Assembly: GCA_016213325.1 (NCBI GenBank)
Contig: JACRAY010000005.1
Location: 360,385 to 424,384 of the forward strand
Reading direction: 5' to 3'
Source of the DNA: Burkholderiales bacterium
GTDB taxonomy: Bacteria > Pseudomonadota > Gammaproteobacteria > Burkholderiales > Burkholderiaceae_C
DNA: 64,000 nucleotides
Each line of letters starts with the position of its first letter. Position 1 is the first letter of the stretch. Shown one piece after another: positions 54,789-62,802 of this stretch. The notes beneath the pieces are model-generated. The model saw nothing but the letters and a program-made list of their open reading frames with translations, did not search any database and had not been told where the DNA came from. Made by a program: the position numbers and the translations under genes.

Positions 54789-56210
54789 CTACTTGGCTTC
54801 GGCCTGGGCTTCGGCGGTAGCCTGGGTCTCGGCGTCGCCGGACGCGGGCCGGGGCATGGACTGCGGCTTCGGCAGCACGGCCGCGATGCGCGTGCCCGAG
54901 CCGGGGCGCGACACGACCGACAGCCGCCCGCCCGCCGCTTCGACGCGATGCCGCATGCCGGCCAGTCCATGCGTGGACGGCCGCACGTCCTGCAGGTTGA
55001 AGCCCCGTCCGTCGTCGCGGATTTCCACTTCGACGTGGTTGCTGTAGTCGCGCACGCTCACGTCGACCTGCTTCGCCTGCGCGTACTTGCCCACGTTGGT
55101 GAGCGACTCCTGCACCAGCCGGTACACCGTGAGCTGCCGCGACTCGTCGAGCTCCACCTGTTCCAGGCTGGTGGCCACCTCGATGCCTGAGCGTTCGGAG
55201 AATTCGCGCGCCAGGATCTCCAGCGATGCGTTGAGGCCCAGGTTGGACAGCGAAGACGGCCGCAGGTCCTCGATGATGCGGCGCTTCAGCGCGATCACGC
55301 TGTTGAGCGTATCGGTCAGGTGGCGCAGCCGCTCGTTGATTTCCGGCGTGGTCTGCGCGCCCAGCCGCGACTTCAGGCGTGCCACGTCGAGCTTGGCCGC
55401 CGTCAGCAGCGCGCCCAGCTCATCGTGCAGTTCGCGCGCCAGGTGGCCGCGCTCTTCCTCCCGCACCATCTGCAGGTGGGTCGCCAGCTCGGCCAACGAG
55501 GCGGTGCGTTCGCGCACCTGCGACTCGAGCAGGTCGCGTTCCTTCTGCAGCGCGGCCTGCTGCTGCTCGCCGGCCAGCTTGAGCGCGGTGGTCTGCCGGA
55601 GGTACAGGTAGAACGCCACCAGCGCGGCCACGGCCACCGCGGCAATGCCGAAGCGCGCGAACCGCAGCGACTCCTCGATCTGGGCCTGCGCCACCTGGAT
55701 GCGCTTGGACGCCGAGGCTATGAGCCGGCCGCTCTGGTCGCGGATTGCGTCCATGTGCTCCTTGCCCACGTCGGTCATCAGCACGAACTTCCACGCGTCC
55801 TCGTTGCCCTGCTTGCGCATGCGCACCGACATGTCCATCTCGGCCAGCTTGCGCTCGACGTTGCGCGACAGCTGCGCCAGCATCTGCTGGTCTTCGCTTC
55901 CCGGGCCGTAACCGCGGCGCAGCGCCTCCAGGTTCTGGCCGATCTCCGCCACGGCCGCGTTGTAAGGCTCCAGGTAGCGCGGGTCGCCCGTGAGCAGGTA
56001 GCCGCGCGAGCCGGTTTCGGCGTCGAGCGTGCGCACCAGCAGGCGGTGCAGCGCGCCCCGCGTGGTCGCATACTGCTCGATCTGGTCAAGCGCGTCCTTC
56101 GAGCGCAGGTAGCCCGTTTCGTTGATCCCGATCAGCACGCATGCGGCCAGTACCGCCAGCACCAGGCTGATGGCCATCCTGGGCACGCGGTTGCGCTCGG
56201 GCTGGTTCAC
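54789..56210 (-). CDS. CHASE3-type sensor histidine kinase (NarX/DesK class)
   Basis: A 473-residue membrane kinase. Transmembrane helices near residues 13-30 and 185-205 flank an extracytoplasmic CHASE3-like sensor domain (LDAETGSRGYLLTG). The HisKA_3 dimerisation box ARELHDELGA places the phospho-accepting histidine at His262. The HATPase domain shows N-box NVGKYA and G-box DDGRGFNL. The start is GTG at 56210. It is divergent from the NarL-type response regulator, with only 29 bp between, so the two form a two-component pair. Confidence 0.92.
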   Translation of the reverse strand: MNQPERNRVPRMAISLVLAVLAACVLIGINETGYLRSKDALDQIEQYATTRGALHRLLVRTLDAETGSRGYLLTGDPRYLEPYNAAVAEIGQNLEALRRGYGPGSEDQQMLAQLSRNVERKLAEMDMSVRMRKQGNEDAWKFVLMTDVGKEHMDAIRDQSGRLIASASKRIQVAQAQIEESLRFARFGIAAVAVAALVAFYLYLRQTTALKLAGEQQQAALQKERDLLESQVRERTASLAELATHLQMVREEERGHLARELHDELGALLTAAKLDVARLKSRLGAQTTPEINERLRHLTDTLNSVIALKRRIIEDLRPSSLSNLGLNASLEILAREFSERSGIEVATSLEQVELDESRQLTVYRLVQESLTNVGKYAQAKQVDVSVRDYSNHVEVEIRDDGRGFNLQDVRPSTHGLAGMRHRVEAAGGRLSVVSRPGSGTRIAAVLPKPQSMPRPASGDAETQATAEAQAEAK

Positions 56211-56218
56211 TCTACAAT
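56191..56218 (+). promoter_or_regulatory. Promoter of the response-regulator gene
   Basis: TTGCGC (56191-56196) and TACAAT (56213-56218), separated by 16 bases, match sigma-70 -35 and -10 elements. Transcription would start near 56225, just before the regulator ATG. Part of this promoter lies within the first codons of the divergent kinase gene. Confidence 0.55.
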
Positions 56219-56239
56219 CCCTCGAACAGGTGGACGGGC

Positions 56240-56872
56240 ATGATCAGAGTCGGCATTGTGGATGACCACGCGATCGTCCGTTCGGGATTGAAGCAGTTCT
56301 TTTCCGAACAGGTGGACTTGCGCGTCGTGGGTGAAGCAGCCAGCGGCCGCGAAGCCATCGACCTGGTGCGCGCCACCGACATGGACGTGCTGGTGATGGA
56401 CCTGTCCATGCCCGGGCAGAGCGGTATCGATGCGCTGGGGATGATCCGCGCGAAGGCGCCCGACGTGGGCATCCTGATCCTTTCGGGCTACCCCGAAGAG
56501 CACTACGCCATGAACCTGATCCGCCAGGGCGCCAGCGGCTACCTCAACAAGGAATGCGAGCCGATCGAGATCGTCAACGCCATCCGCACCATTTCGCTGG
56601 GCCGGCGCTACATCTCGCCGTCCGTGGCCGAACTGCTGGCGCAGCAGCTCAACCGGAAGGAGGGCGGGGCCCCTCACGAGCACCTCTCCGAACGTGAGTT
56701 CCAGGTGTTCCTGAAGCTCGCCAAGGGGGAAACCGCAGGTGACATCGCCAAGTCCCTGTCGCTGAGCGTCAAGACCGTTAGCACGTACCGCACCCGGCTG
56801 ATGGAAAAGATGAATCTCGCATCGAACAGCGACCTCACGTATTACGCCCTGAAGAACAAGCTCATCGACTAG
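56240..56872 (+). CDS. NarL/FixJ-family response regulator
   Basis: A 210-residue response regulator with a receiver domain (acidic DD at 8-9, phospho-acceptor Asp54 in VMDLSMPG, Lys near residue 103) and a C-terminal LuxR-type HTH (LSEREFQVFLKLAKGETAGDIAKSLSLSVKTVSTYRTRLMEKM). Family members bind 7-2-7 or similar inverted heptamers. A perfect palindrome of that layout lies 445 bp downstream, before the ATP-grasp operon. Its TAG is interlocked with that of the converging receiver gene through a CTAG (56869-56872). Confidence 0.93.
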   Translation: MIRVGIVDDHAIVRSGLKQFFSEQVDLRVVGEAASGREAIDLVRATDMDVLVMDLSMPGQSGIDALGMIRAKAPDVGILILSGYPEEHYAMNLIRQGASGYLNKECEPIEIVNAIRTISLGRRYISPSVAELLAQQLNRKEGGAPHEHLSEREFQVFLKLAKGETAGDIAKSLSLSVKTVSTYRTRLMEKMNLASNSDLTYYALKNKLID

Positions 56873-57243
56873 CTTGCAGCCAGCTGCAGGCAATAGTCGA
56901 CCAGGGCATCGATTTCGTTGGACTTGTCGAACACCGCATCCGCGCCCAGCTGCGCGCAGCGCTTGCGCATGTCCGAGGTGGCATAGTTGCTGAGCACCAC
57001 GACGCGCTGGTCTTCCGAGCGGCCGCGGCAGGCTTCCAGCACGCCCAGGCCGCTGCCCTGCTTGAGGAACAGGTCGATGATCACGAGTTCCCACTGTCCT
57101 TCGTGCGCGGCGAGCCAGGCCCTGGCATCGTTCTCCGTCTCCGACCAGCCCATCGACTCCACGGACGCCAGCTCCTCCAGCGTTCCTATGAGGTTCTCGC
57201 GGATGGTGGCGTTGTCTTCGACGATGTAGGTTCTGAGTTCCAC
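56869..57243 (-). CDS. Stand-alone receiver-domain response regulator
   Basis: A 124-residue single receiver domain with phospho-acceptor Asp57 (LVIIDLFLKQGSG), acidic pair Glu9-Asp10 (IVEDN) and a conserved Lys in FDKS near residue 107. It has no output domain. It starts with GTG at 57243 and is divergent from the cyanophycin-synthetase-like operon, with which it shares the palindrome-bearing gap. It may relay or absorb phosphoryl groups from the kinase nearby. Confidence 0.88.
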   Translation of the reverse strand: MELRTYIVEDNATIRENLIGTLEELASVESMGWSETENDARAWLAAHEGQWELVIIDLFLKQGSGLGVLEACRGRSEDQRVVVLSNYATSDMRKRCAQLGADAVFDKSNEIDALVDYCLQLAAS

Positions 57244-57316
57244 TGTCAGGAGGCCTCGCGGCCCACCGCTCCTCGCTTGGCGCGGACCATTGTGCCAGCG
57301 GGCCTTGTGTGCGGGC

Positions 57317-57332
57317 GTAGGATGAATCCTAC
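57317..57332. promoter_or_regulatory. Perfect 7-2-7 palindrome upstream of the ATP-grasp operon
   Basis: GTAGGAT-GA-ATCCTAC is a perfect inverted repeat with 7-bp arms and a 2-bp spacer, the layout bound by NarL/FixJ-family regulators such as NarL, BvgA and RcsB. A -10-like TACACT at 57350-57355 is placed so that the right arm covers its -35 region, and the left arm sits upstream of the divergent receiver gene. The NarL-type regulator at 56240-56872 is the natural candidate to bind it. This is inference. Confidence 0.55.
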
Positions 57333-57360
57333 TGTCCTCCTCACTGGGTACACTCCGGGC

Positions 57361-58899
57361 GTGACGGGCACTTTTGTCGGCGTTGGGGAGTGGCGGTACC
57401 TGGGCGGCATGGCCTTCGGGCTGCAGCAGCCGTGCGTGATCGGCGAACTCGCCGTCGGCGATGTCGGCGCCGCCGGCCTGGACCGCATCGTCCAGGCACT
57501 GGCCGGGGTGGTCGACGAACCCTGCCCGGCATTCGGGGCCGCGGAGCCAGCGGCCATGCGCGGCGCCCGGCTCTGGGCCTTTGCCTACGGGGCCGTCCAG
57601 CGGGCCCATCGGATCGCAGTCAGCGAAGCCTGCCACCTGTGCGAGCTGGCCGCTGCGCCCACCGGTGAGACGCGCTTCGAAGTGGCCCTGCCCTATGTGC
57701 GCCGCCCGGCGTCGGTGGCCGCCCTGCGCTGGGTCGCGGCCGTCTTCCATGGCGCCCTCGACGGTACGCTGGATGCGGCGTTGGCGCGCCAGACGGCGGC
57801 CGATTCGCTGAAGTCCACCGAAGCGGCCGGCAACCGCTTCCAGGTGCTGCGCTCGGCGCAGCGCCTGGGCATCCCCTGCCATGCCTGGGGCGAGCAGTTC
57901 GTCGTGTTCGGCACCGGCCACTACAGCCGGTGGGCCAACAACTTCATCAGCGACCGGACTTCCTCGATCAGCGTCACCCTGGCCAAGCGCAAGTCGCAGA
58001 CCGCCGCGCTGTTGCGCCGGGTGGGCCTGCCCGGCAGCGATAACGCCGTGGTGCAGTCGCGCGAAGAAGCCGTCGAGGCGGCGCGCCGCCTGGGCCTGCC
58101 GGTGGTGGTGAAGCCGGACGAACGCGGCAAGGGCCGGGGCGTTGCGCGCGCGCTGCGCGACGAATCGGCAGTCGGCGCGGCCTACGACGCGGCCGCCGCG
58201 GTTTCCAGGCAGGTGCTGGTGGAGCGCTGGTTTGCCGGCACTACGTACCGCCTGAACGTGCTGAACGGCCGCGTGAACGGCGTGACGAGGCGCGACAACC
58301 ACACCGAACTCGACCCTGGCGACCCGGCCTGCGTGCACCCCGACAACGCCCGGCTGGCCGCCGACGCAGCCGCCATCCTCCAGCTCGACGTCGCTTCCGT
58401 CGACCTGGTCATCGAGGACATCGGCCGCTCGTGGCTGCTGGAGGCGGGCGCGCTGGTCTGCGAAGTGGACGCACAGCCCCAGGTGTTGCGTCCATCCGCC
58501 ATCGACGAGATGCTGCGCGACTGGGTCGGCGGCGGCGACGGGCGCATCCACGCCGAGCTGTTCGTCTGGCCCGAAGACGCGGCGCTGCGCGAAGCCCAGG
58601 TGCTCTCGCTGGCGCAGTCGGGCGCCTTCGACGCGGTGTCGCATGCGGCCGGCATCTGCATGCCCGGCGGCGTGCGGGCGACGGCAGCCTTCGCCGACGG
58701 CATGGCCGCGGGCCGGGCCCTCTTGATGCGCACCGACGTGGGCCGCGCGGCCTGCGTGATGACGCCGCGCGAAATCGTCACGTGCGGCCTGCCGCTGGAC
58801 CGGTGGCAAGCCGTGCACATCGCCAGTGAGCCGCTGTTCGCCCCGGACGAGGGGGCGCTGCTCGAGATCGCGCGGCAATTCGCCGCCGTGCCGACCTGA
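57361..58899 (+). CDS. Cyanophycin-synthetase-like ATP-grasp protein, shortened copy (paralogue 1)
   Basis: A 512-residue relative of cyanophycin synthetase CphA, first of three consecutive paralogues. The N-domain begins GEWRYLGGMAFG. The ATP-grasp part shows FGTGHYSRWANNF, Lys251 in VVVKPDERGKGRGV and ICEV-type ending CEVDAQPQ. Compared with its two neighbours it lacks ~80 residues of the ATP-grasp centre, including the VPPAGEYVRLRRRD region, so it may be inactive or a structural partner. After GRIH (394-397) comes a shrunken Mur-ligase-like tail with no P-loop. GTG at 57361 aligns with the paralogues; ATG at 57322 lies inside the palindrome. It ends 2 bp before paralogue 2. Confidence 0.85.
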   Translation: MTGTFVGVGEWRYLGGMAFGLQQPCVIGELAVGDVGAAGLDRIVQALAGVVDEPCPAFGAAEPAAMRGARLWAFAYGAVQRAHRIAVSEACHLCELAAAPTGETRFEVALPYVRRPASVAALRWVAAVFHGALDGTLDAALARQTAADSLKSTEAAGNRFQVLRSAQRLGIPCHAWGEQFVVFGTGHYSRWANNFISDRTSSISVTLAKRKSQTAALLRRVGLPGSDNAVVQSREEAVEAARRLGLPVVVKPDERGKGRGVARALRDESAVGAAYDAAAAVSRQVLVERWFAGTTYRLNVLNGRVNGVTRRDNHTELDPGDPACVHPDNARLAADAAAILQLDVASVDLVIEDIGRSWLLEAGALVCEVDAQPQVLRPSAIDEMLRDWVGGGDGRIHAELFVWPEDAALREAQVLSLAQSGAFDAVSHAAGICMPGGVRATAAFADGMAAGRALLMRTDVGRAACVMTPREIVTCGLPLDRWQAVHIASEPLFAPDEGALLEIARQFAAVPT

Positions 58900-58901
58900 A
58901 A

Positions 58902-60680
58902 GTGGTTGCCAGCCCGGCCCCGGTCCAACTGGCGTCGCGCTGGCGCGTGCTGAAGGGCTGCGCCTTCGGGATGCCGCAGCGCACGGTCTCGGGCTTGCTG
59001 CTGGTGGCCGATACCACGCCGGGCGAGCTGGATGCGTTGGAGTCCGGCCTGCGCGGGCTGTTCGACGAGAAGCAGGCGCCGGGGGCGGCCAGCATGCCGC
59101 CGCAATTGCGGCTGGTGCGCGAACTGGCTTTCGTGGTGGGCGCGGCCCAGCGCCACTGCAAGGTGGCCGTGAGCGAGGCTTTCCATATCGCGGCGCTGCG
59201 CCCGGGGCCGCAGCCGGGGCGCCGCTTCGAAGTGGCGCTGCCGGGGCCGCACCCGAAAGCGGCCGCTGCCACGCTGGATTGGGTGATTGAGATCCTGCGC
59301 GCCATGGCCGAGGGCGGCTTCGACGAGGCGCAGGCCCGCCGCCGCAAGGACGCGCTGGCGCGCGCGCTGCAGCCGTTCGCGGAAACCGGCGCCAATCGCT
59401 ACAACCTGGTGCGTTCGGCGCAGCTGCAGGGCATCCCGCTGTTGCGCTGGGACGCCAATACGATGGTGTTCGGCACCGGTTCGCTGGCGCGCTGGGTGCA
59501 AAGCTCGGCCACCGACCGCACGCCTTTCCTGGCGGTGGTGATGGCCCGCCGCAAGCACGAAACGGCTTTCATGCTGCGCGAAGCGGGCCTGCCCGGTGGG
59601 GTGAACAAGCTGGTCGCTTCCCCCGCTGAAGCGGTCGCCGCCGCCCGCGAGCTGGGCCTGCCGGTGGTGGTGAAGCCGGCCAACCGGGACCGCGGCGAAG
59701 GCGTGACGGCGGACCTGCGCGACGAGGACAGTGTCGCGGCGGCCTTCGACGAAGCGCGCCAGTGGTCCGAGCTGGTGCTGGTGGAGAAATGGTTTCGCGG
59801 CTTCACGCACCGCGTGAACGTGAACTTCGGCAAGGTCACGCGCATCGCGCGCAAGATCGCTGGCGTGATCGGCGACGGCGTGAACGACGTGACCGAGCTG
59901 GTGCGCCTGAAGCAGCTCACGCCCGACTACCGCAGCTTCGTGCGCACCTACGGCCGCGAGCTGCTGTTGATCGACGACGAGGCGCGGCTGCTGCTGGGCG
60001 ACCTGGGCCGGGACGCTTCGTGGGTGCCGCCGGCCGGCGAATACGTGCGCCTCAGGCGGCGCGACAACTCGGCGACCGGCGCCACCAACCAGGAGCTGGA
60101 CATCACCGACGCATCGCAGGTGCACCCCGACAACCTGCGGCTGGCCGAAGACGCGGCGCGCGTGCTGCGGCTGGACATCGCGGGCATCGACCTGATCATG
60201 CAGGACATGTCGAAGTCGTGGCTGGAGACCGGCGCGCTGATCTGCGAGATCAACGCGCAGCCGCAGATACCCACCCTGGCACTGATGCAGGCTCTGGTGT
60301 ACGACATCATGGGCGGGGGCAACGGGCGCATCCCGGCCGAGCTGTTCGTGTGCCCGGCCGGCGAAGCGGCGCGCGCGCAGGCGCACGAGCTGGCGCACAG
60401 CGGCAGCTTCGGCGGAGTATCCGAGGTGGAAGGGCTGCGCGTGGGCGGCCAGCGAGTGTCCGCCACTTTCGCCGACGGGTTTGCCGCGGGCGAGGCGCTG
60501 CTGCTGCGCAAGGACGTGCCCAGGGCCGCTTGCGTGATGAGCCCGGCCCACATCGTCGAACACGGCCTGCCGCTGGACCGGTGGGATAGCGTGCACTACG
60601 CCGACGAGGCGGCCTTCACCCCGGCCGAGCAGCAGTTGCTGCCCACCGTGCGGCGTTATGTCGCCGCGCCTGCGCCATGA
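58902..60680 (+). CDS. Cyanophycin-synthetase-like ATP-grasp ligase (paralogue 2)
   Basis: A 592-residue protein like the first two thirds of cyanophycin synthetase. Residues 1-165 are the N-domain (RWRVLKGCAFG). The ATP-grasp domain (about 166-475) has FGTGSLARW, ATDRTP, Lys258 in VVVKPANRDRGEGV, IGDGVNDV, WVPPAGEYVRLRRRDNSATG, HPDN and ICEINAQPQ, so the full set of CphA-like motifs is present. After NGRIP (474-478) CphA continues with a Mur-ligase P-loop (TGTNGKTT); here CPAGEAAR stands in its place and only ~115 residues follow. It should therefore ligate an amino acid or dipeptide to a peptide carboxylate, with no Mur-type step. It overlaps paralogue 3 by 4 bp. Confidence 0.88.
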   Translation: MVASPAPVQLASRWRVLKGCAFGMPQRTVSGLLLVADTTPGELDALESGLRGLFDEKQAPGAASMPPQLRLVRELAFVVGAAQRHCKVAVSEAFHIAALRPGPQPGRRFEVALPGPHPKAAAATLDWVIEILRAMAEGGFDEAQARRRKDALARALQPFAETGANRYNLVRSAQLQGIPLLRWDANTMVFGTGSLARWVQSSATDRTPFLAVVMARRKHETAFMLREAGLPGGVNKLVASPAEAVAAARELGLPVVVKPANRDRGEGVTADLRDEDSVAAAFDEARQWSELVLVEKWFRGFTHRVNVNFGKVTRIARKIAGVIGDGVNDVTELVRLKQLTPDYRSFVRTYGRELLLIDDEARLLLGDLGRDASWVPPAGEYVRLRRRDNSATGATNQELDITDASQVHPDNLRLAEDAARVLRLDIAGIDLIMQDMSKSWLETGALICEINAQPQIPTLALMQALVYDIMGGGNGRIPAELFVCPAGEAARAQAHELAHSGSFGGVSEVEGLRVGGQRVSATFADGFAAGEALLLRKDVPRAACVMSPAHIVEHGLPLDRWDSVHYADEAAFTPAEQQLLPTVRRYVAAPAP

Positions 60681-62473
60681 ACGAAGCGACACCCGCCCCC
60701 GTTGCCACCGCGCCCTTGCGCGTCACCGCCCAGTGGAAGCTGCTGCAGGGCAGCGCGTTCGGCTTGCCGCAACGCACCATCATCGGCGAGGCGAGGGTGC
60801 GCGACGAGGAAGCGGCGGCGGTGCTGGCAGGCTGCGGCGGCCTGCACGCGCTGCTGGAAGAGCCCGTGCCGCAATGGCCCGAAGCGGCGGACGACGCCGA
60901 GCGCGTGGTGCGTACGCTGGCATTCGTCGCCACCGCGATCCAGCAGCAGGCCCGCGTCGCAGTGGACGACGGTTTCGGGCTGGAGCGGCTGCCGCAGCAG
61001 GAAGCCGGCGACTCGCGCTTCGAACTGGCACTGCCGGCGCCGCTGCGCGACGCGGCCATCGCCGGCATCAGGTGGGCCGCCGAAACGCTGCTGCGGCTGG
61101 CGGCCGGAAAACTCGACGCCGCTGCCGCCGAAGCTTCGCGCAAGCGCATCCAGCAGGCACTGCAGCCGTATGCCGAGCCCGGCATCAACCGCCAGCTGAT
61201 CGTGATGTCGGCGCTGCGCCAGCGCGTGCCCATCCATCGTTTCGACGCCAACATGATCGTGCTGGGCACCGGCGCGCGCAGCCGCTGGACCAACAGCACC
61301 ATCACCGACGGCACGCCGTCCCTGGGCGTGCAGGCCGCCAAGCGCAAGCAGGAAGCTTCGTGGCTGCTGCGCAGCGCCGGGCTGCCGGGCGGCGACAACC
61401 GGCTCGTTTCCTCGCGCCAGGGGGCACTGGCAGCGGCGCGCGAACTGGGCTACCCGGTGGTGGTGAAGCCGGACGACCGCGACAAGGGCGAAGGCGTCAC
61501 CGCCGACCTGCGCACCGAAGCCGAGGTGGTGGCCGCGTATGACGTCGCTGTGGGTGTGTCGCGCCGGGTGCTGGTGGAGAAGTTCTTCCCGGGCTACACG
61601 CACCGCATCAACGTCCGGTTCGGCGTGGCCGACCGCGCGGCGCGCAAGATCGCGGGCGTGGTGGGCGACGGCGCGAGCGACGTGGCGGAACTGGTCCGGC
61701 GCCAGCAGCAGACGACGGCGCACCGCGAGCAGGCGAAGCGCTATGGGCGCTACCTGCTGCAGCTGGACGACGAGGCGCTGGGCCTGTTGCAGCAGATGGG
61801 CCGCGATGCCGCGTGGGTGCCGCCTGCGGGCGAATACGTGCGCCTCAGGCGGCGCGACAACGCGGCCACCGGCGGCACCAACGAGGAACTCGACGTCAAC
61901 GACCCCACGCAGGTCCATCCCGACAACGTGCGGCTGGCGCTGGACGCTACGCGCCTGCTGCGTCTGGATGTCGCCGGCATCGACATCATCATGGGCGACG
62001 TTTCCAAGTCGTGGCTGGAAGTGGGCGCGCTGGTTTGCGAAGTCAACGCTCAGCCGCAGGTGCCACGCCGGGACCTCATCGACGGCTTCGTGCGCGAGCT
62101 GGTCGAAGCGGGCGGGCGCATTCCCGCCGAGCTGTTCGTGTGCCCGGCCGCCCCGCCGGCGCGGCAGGCGCTGGTCGGTGAGCTGGTGGCTTCCGGCCGC
62201 TTCAGGGGCGTGTCGGACATCGGGGGCCTGCACGTGCGCGGCCACCTGGTCACGCGCGCTTTCGAGGGCGGCTTCGATGCGGCCCGCGGCCTGCTGCTGC
62301 GCAAGGACGTCGAAACGGCAGCCTGCGTGATGAGCGTTGCCGAAGTGGCGAAGTTCGGCCTGCCGCTGGACCGCTGGAACGCCATCCATTTCAGCGACGA
62401 ATCGGCCTTCGAGCCGAACGAGCAGGCCCTGCTCGCCACTGCACGGCGCTTTGCGCGCGGCGCGGTGTTGTGA
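60677..62473 (+). CDS. Cyanophycin-synthetase-like ATP-grasp ligase (paralogue 3)
   Basis: A 598-residue paralogue of the two genes upstream. N-domain QWKLLQGSAFG; ATP-grasp motifs LGTGARSRW, Lys264 in VVVKPDDRDKGEGV, VGDGASDV, WVPPAGEYVRLRRRDNAATG, HPDN and CEVNAQPQ are all present, so it looks catalytically complete. GGRIP (479-483) is again followed by a Mur-ligase-like tail without a P-loop (CPAAPPAR). The ATG overlaps the paralogue 2 stop (ATGA). The three genes and the following UxaA pair run in one direction with gaps of 36 bp or less and are probably one operon. Confidence 0.88.
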   Translation: MNEATPAPVATAPLRVTAQWKLLQGSAFGLPQRTIIGEARVRDEEAAAVLAGCGGLHALLEEPVPQWPEAADDAERVVRTLAFVATAIQQQARVAVDDGFGLERLPQQEAGDSRFELALPAPLRDAAIAGIRWAAETLLRLAAGKLDAAAAEASRKRIQQALQPYAEPGINRQLIVMSALRQRVPIHRFDANMIVLGTGARSRWTNSTITDGTPSLGVQAAKRKQEASWLLRSAGLPGGDNRLVSSRQGALAAARELGYPVVVKPDDRDKGEGVTADLRTEAEVVAAYDVAVGVSRRVLVEKFFPGYTHRINVRFGVADRAARKIAGVVGDGASDVAELVRRQQQTTAHREQAKRYGRYLLQLDDEALGLLQQMGRDAAWVPPAGEYVRLRRRDNAATGGTNEELDVNDPTQVHPDNVRLALDATRLLRLDVAGIDIIMGDVSKSWLEVGALVCEVNAQPQVPRRDLIDGFVRELVEAGGRIPAELFVCPAAPPARQALVGELVASGRFRGVSDIGGLHVRGHLVTRAFEGGFDAARGLLLRKDVETAACVMSVAEVAKFGLPLDRWNAIHFSDESAFEPNEQALLATARRFARGAVL

Positions 62474-62508
62474 CAGACTCGGCTCAGTTTCTTTCAAGGA
62501 GACCGGTA

Positions 62509-62790
62509 GTGATCCACTTCATACTGCACGACGCGCGCGATACCGTGGCCGTCGTGGTCGTGGAAGGCGTGAAGGCGGGCGACGAGCTCACGGGCTGGAT
62601 CATGGATGATGACCGCACCATGACCCTGCGCTCGCGCCAGCCCATCCCCATCGGCCACAAGATCGCGCTGCGCGACATGTCGCCCGGCGACAAGGCCGTG
62701 AAGTACGGCGTCGACATCGGCCGCGTGGTCGAGCCCATCGCCGCGGGCGAGCACGCGCACGTCCACAACATCAAGACCCAGCGTTGGTGA
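62509..62790 (+). CDS. UxaA-family lyase, small (SAF-domain) subunit
   Basis: A 93-residue SAF-domain protein corresponding to the N-terminal domain of altronate dehydratase (UxaA) or the small subunit of sulfolactate sulfo-lyase (SuyA). IHFILHDARDTVAVVVVEGVKAGD opens it, and IPIGHKIALRDMSPGDKAVKYGVDIGR is the typical core. The GTG at 62509 has AAGGAGA 6 bases upstream and is preferred to a GTG at 62470. It is followed 12 bp later by the large subunit. Confidence 0.88.
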   Translation: MIHFILHDARDTVAVVVVEGVKAGDELTGWIMDDDRTMTLRSRQPIPIGHKIALRDMSPGDKAVKYGVDIGRVVEPIAAGEHAHVHNIKTQRW

Positions 62791-62802
62791 AAAGGTAAGG
62801 CC

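Noticed and set aside
54777..54792. GTAGGAGGCCGACTAC near the kinase stop as a second copy of the 57317 operator
   Set aside because: Only the outer GTAG/CTAC match; the inner bases of the arms do not pair, so it is not a convincing site.
57322..57361. ATG 57322 as the start of the first ATP-grasp gene
   Set aside because: It lies inside the 7-2-7 palindrome and upstream of the likely -10 box, and the extra residues do not align with the paralogues. It is kept only as an alternative.
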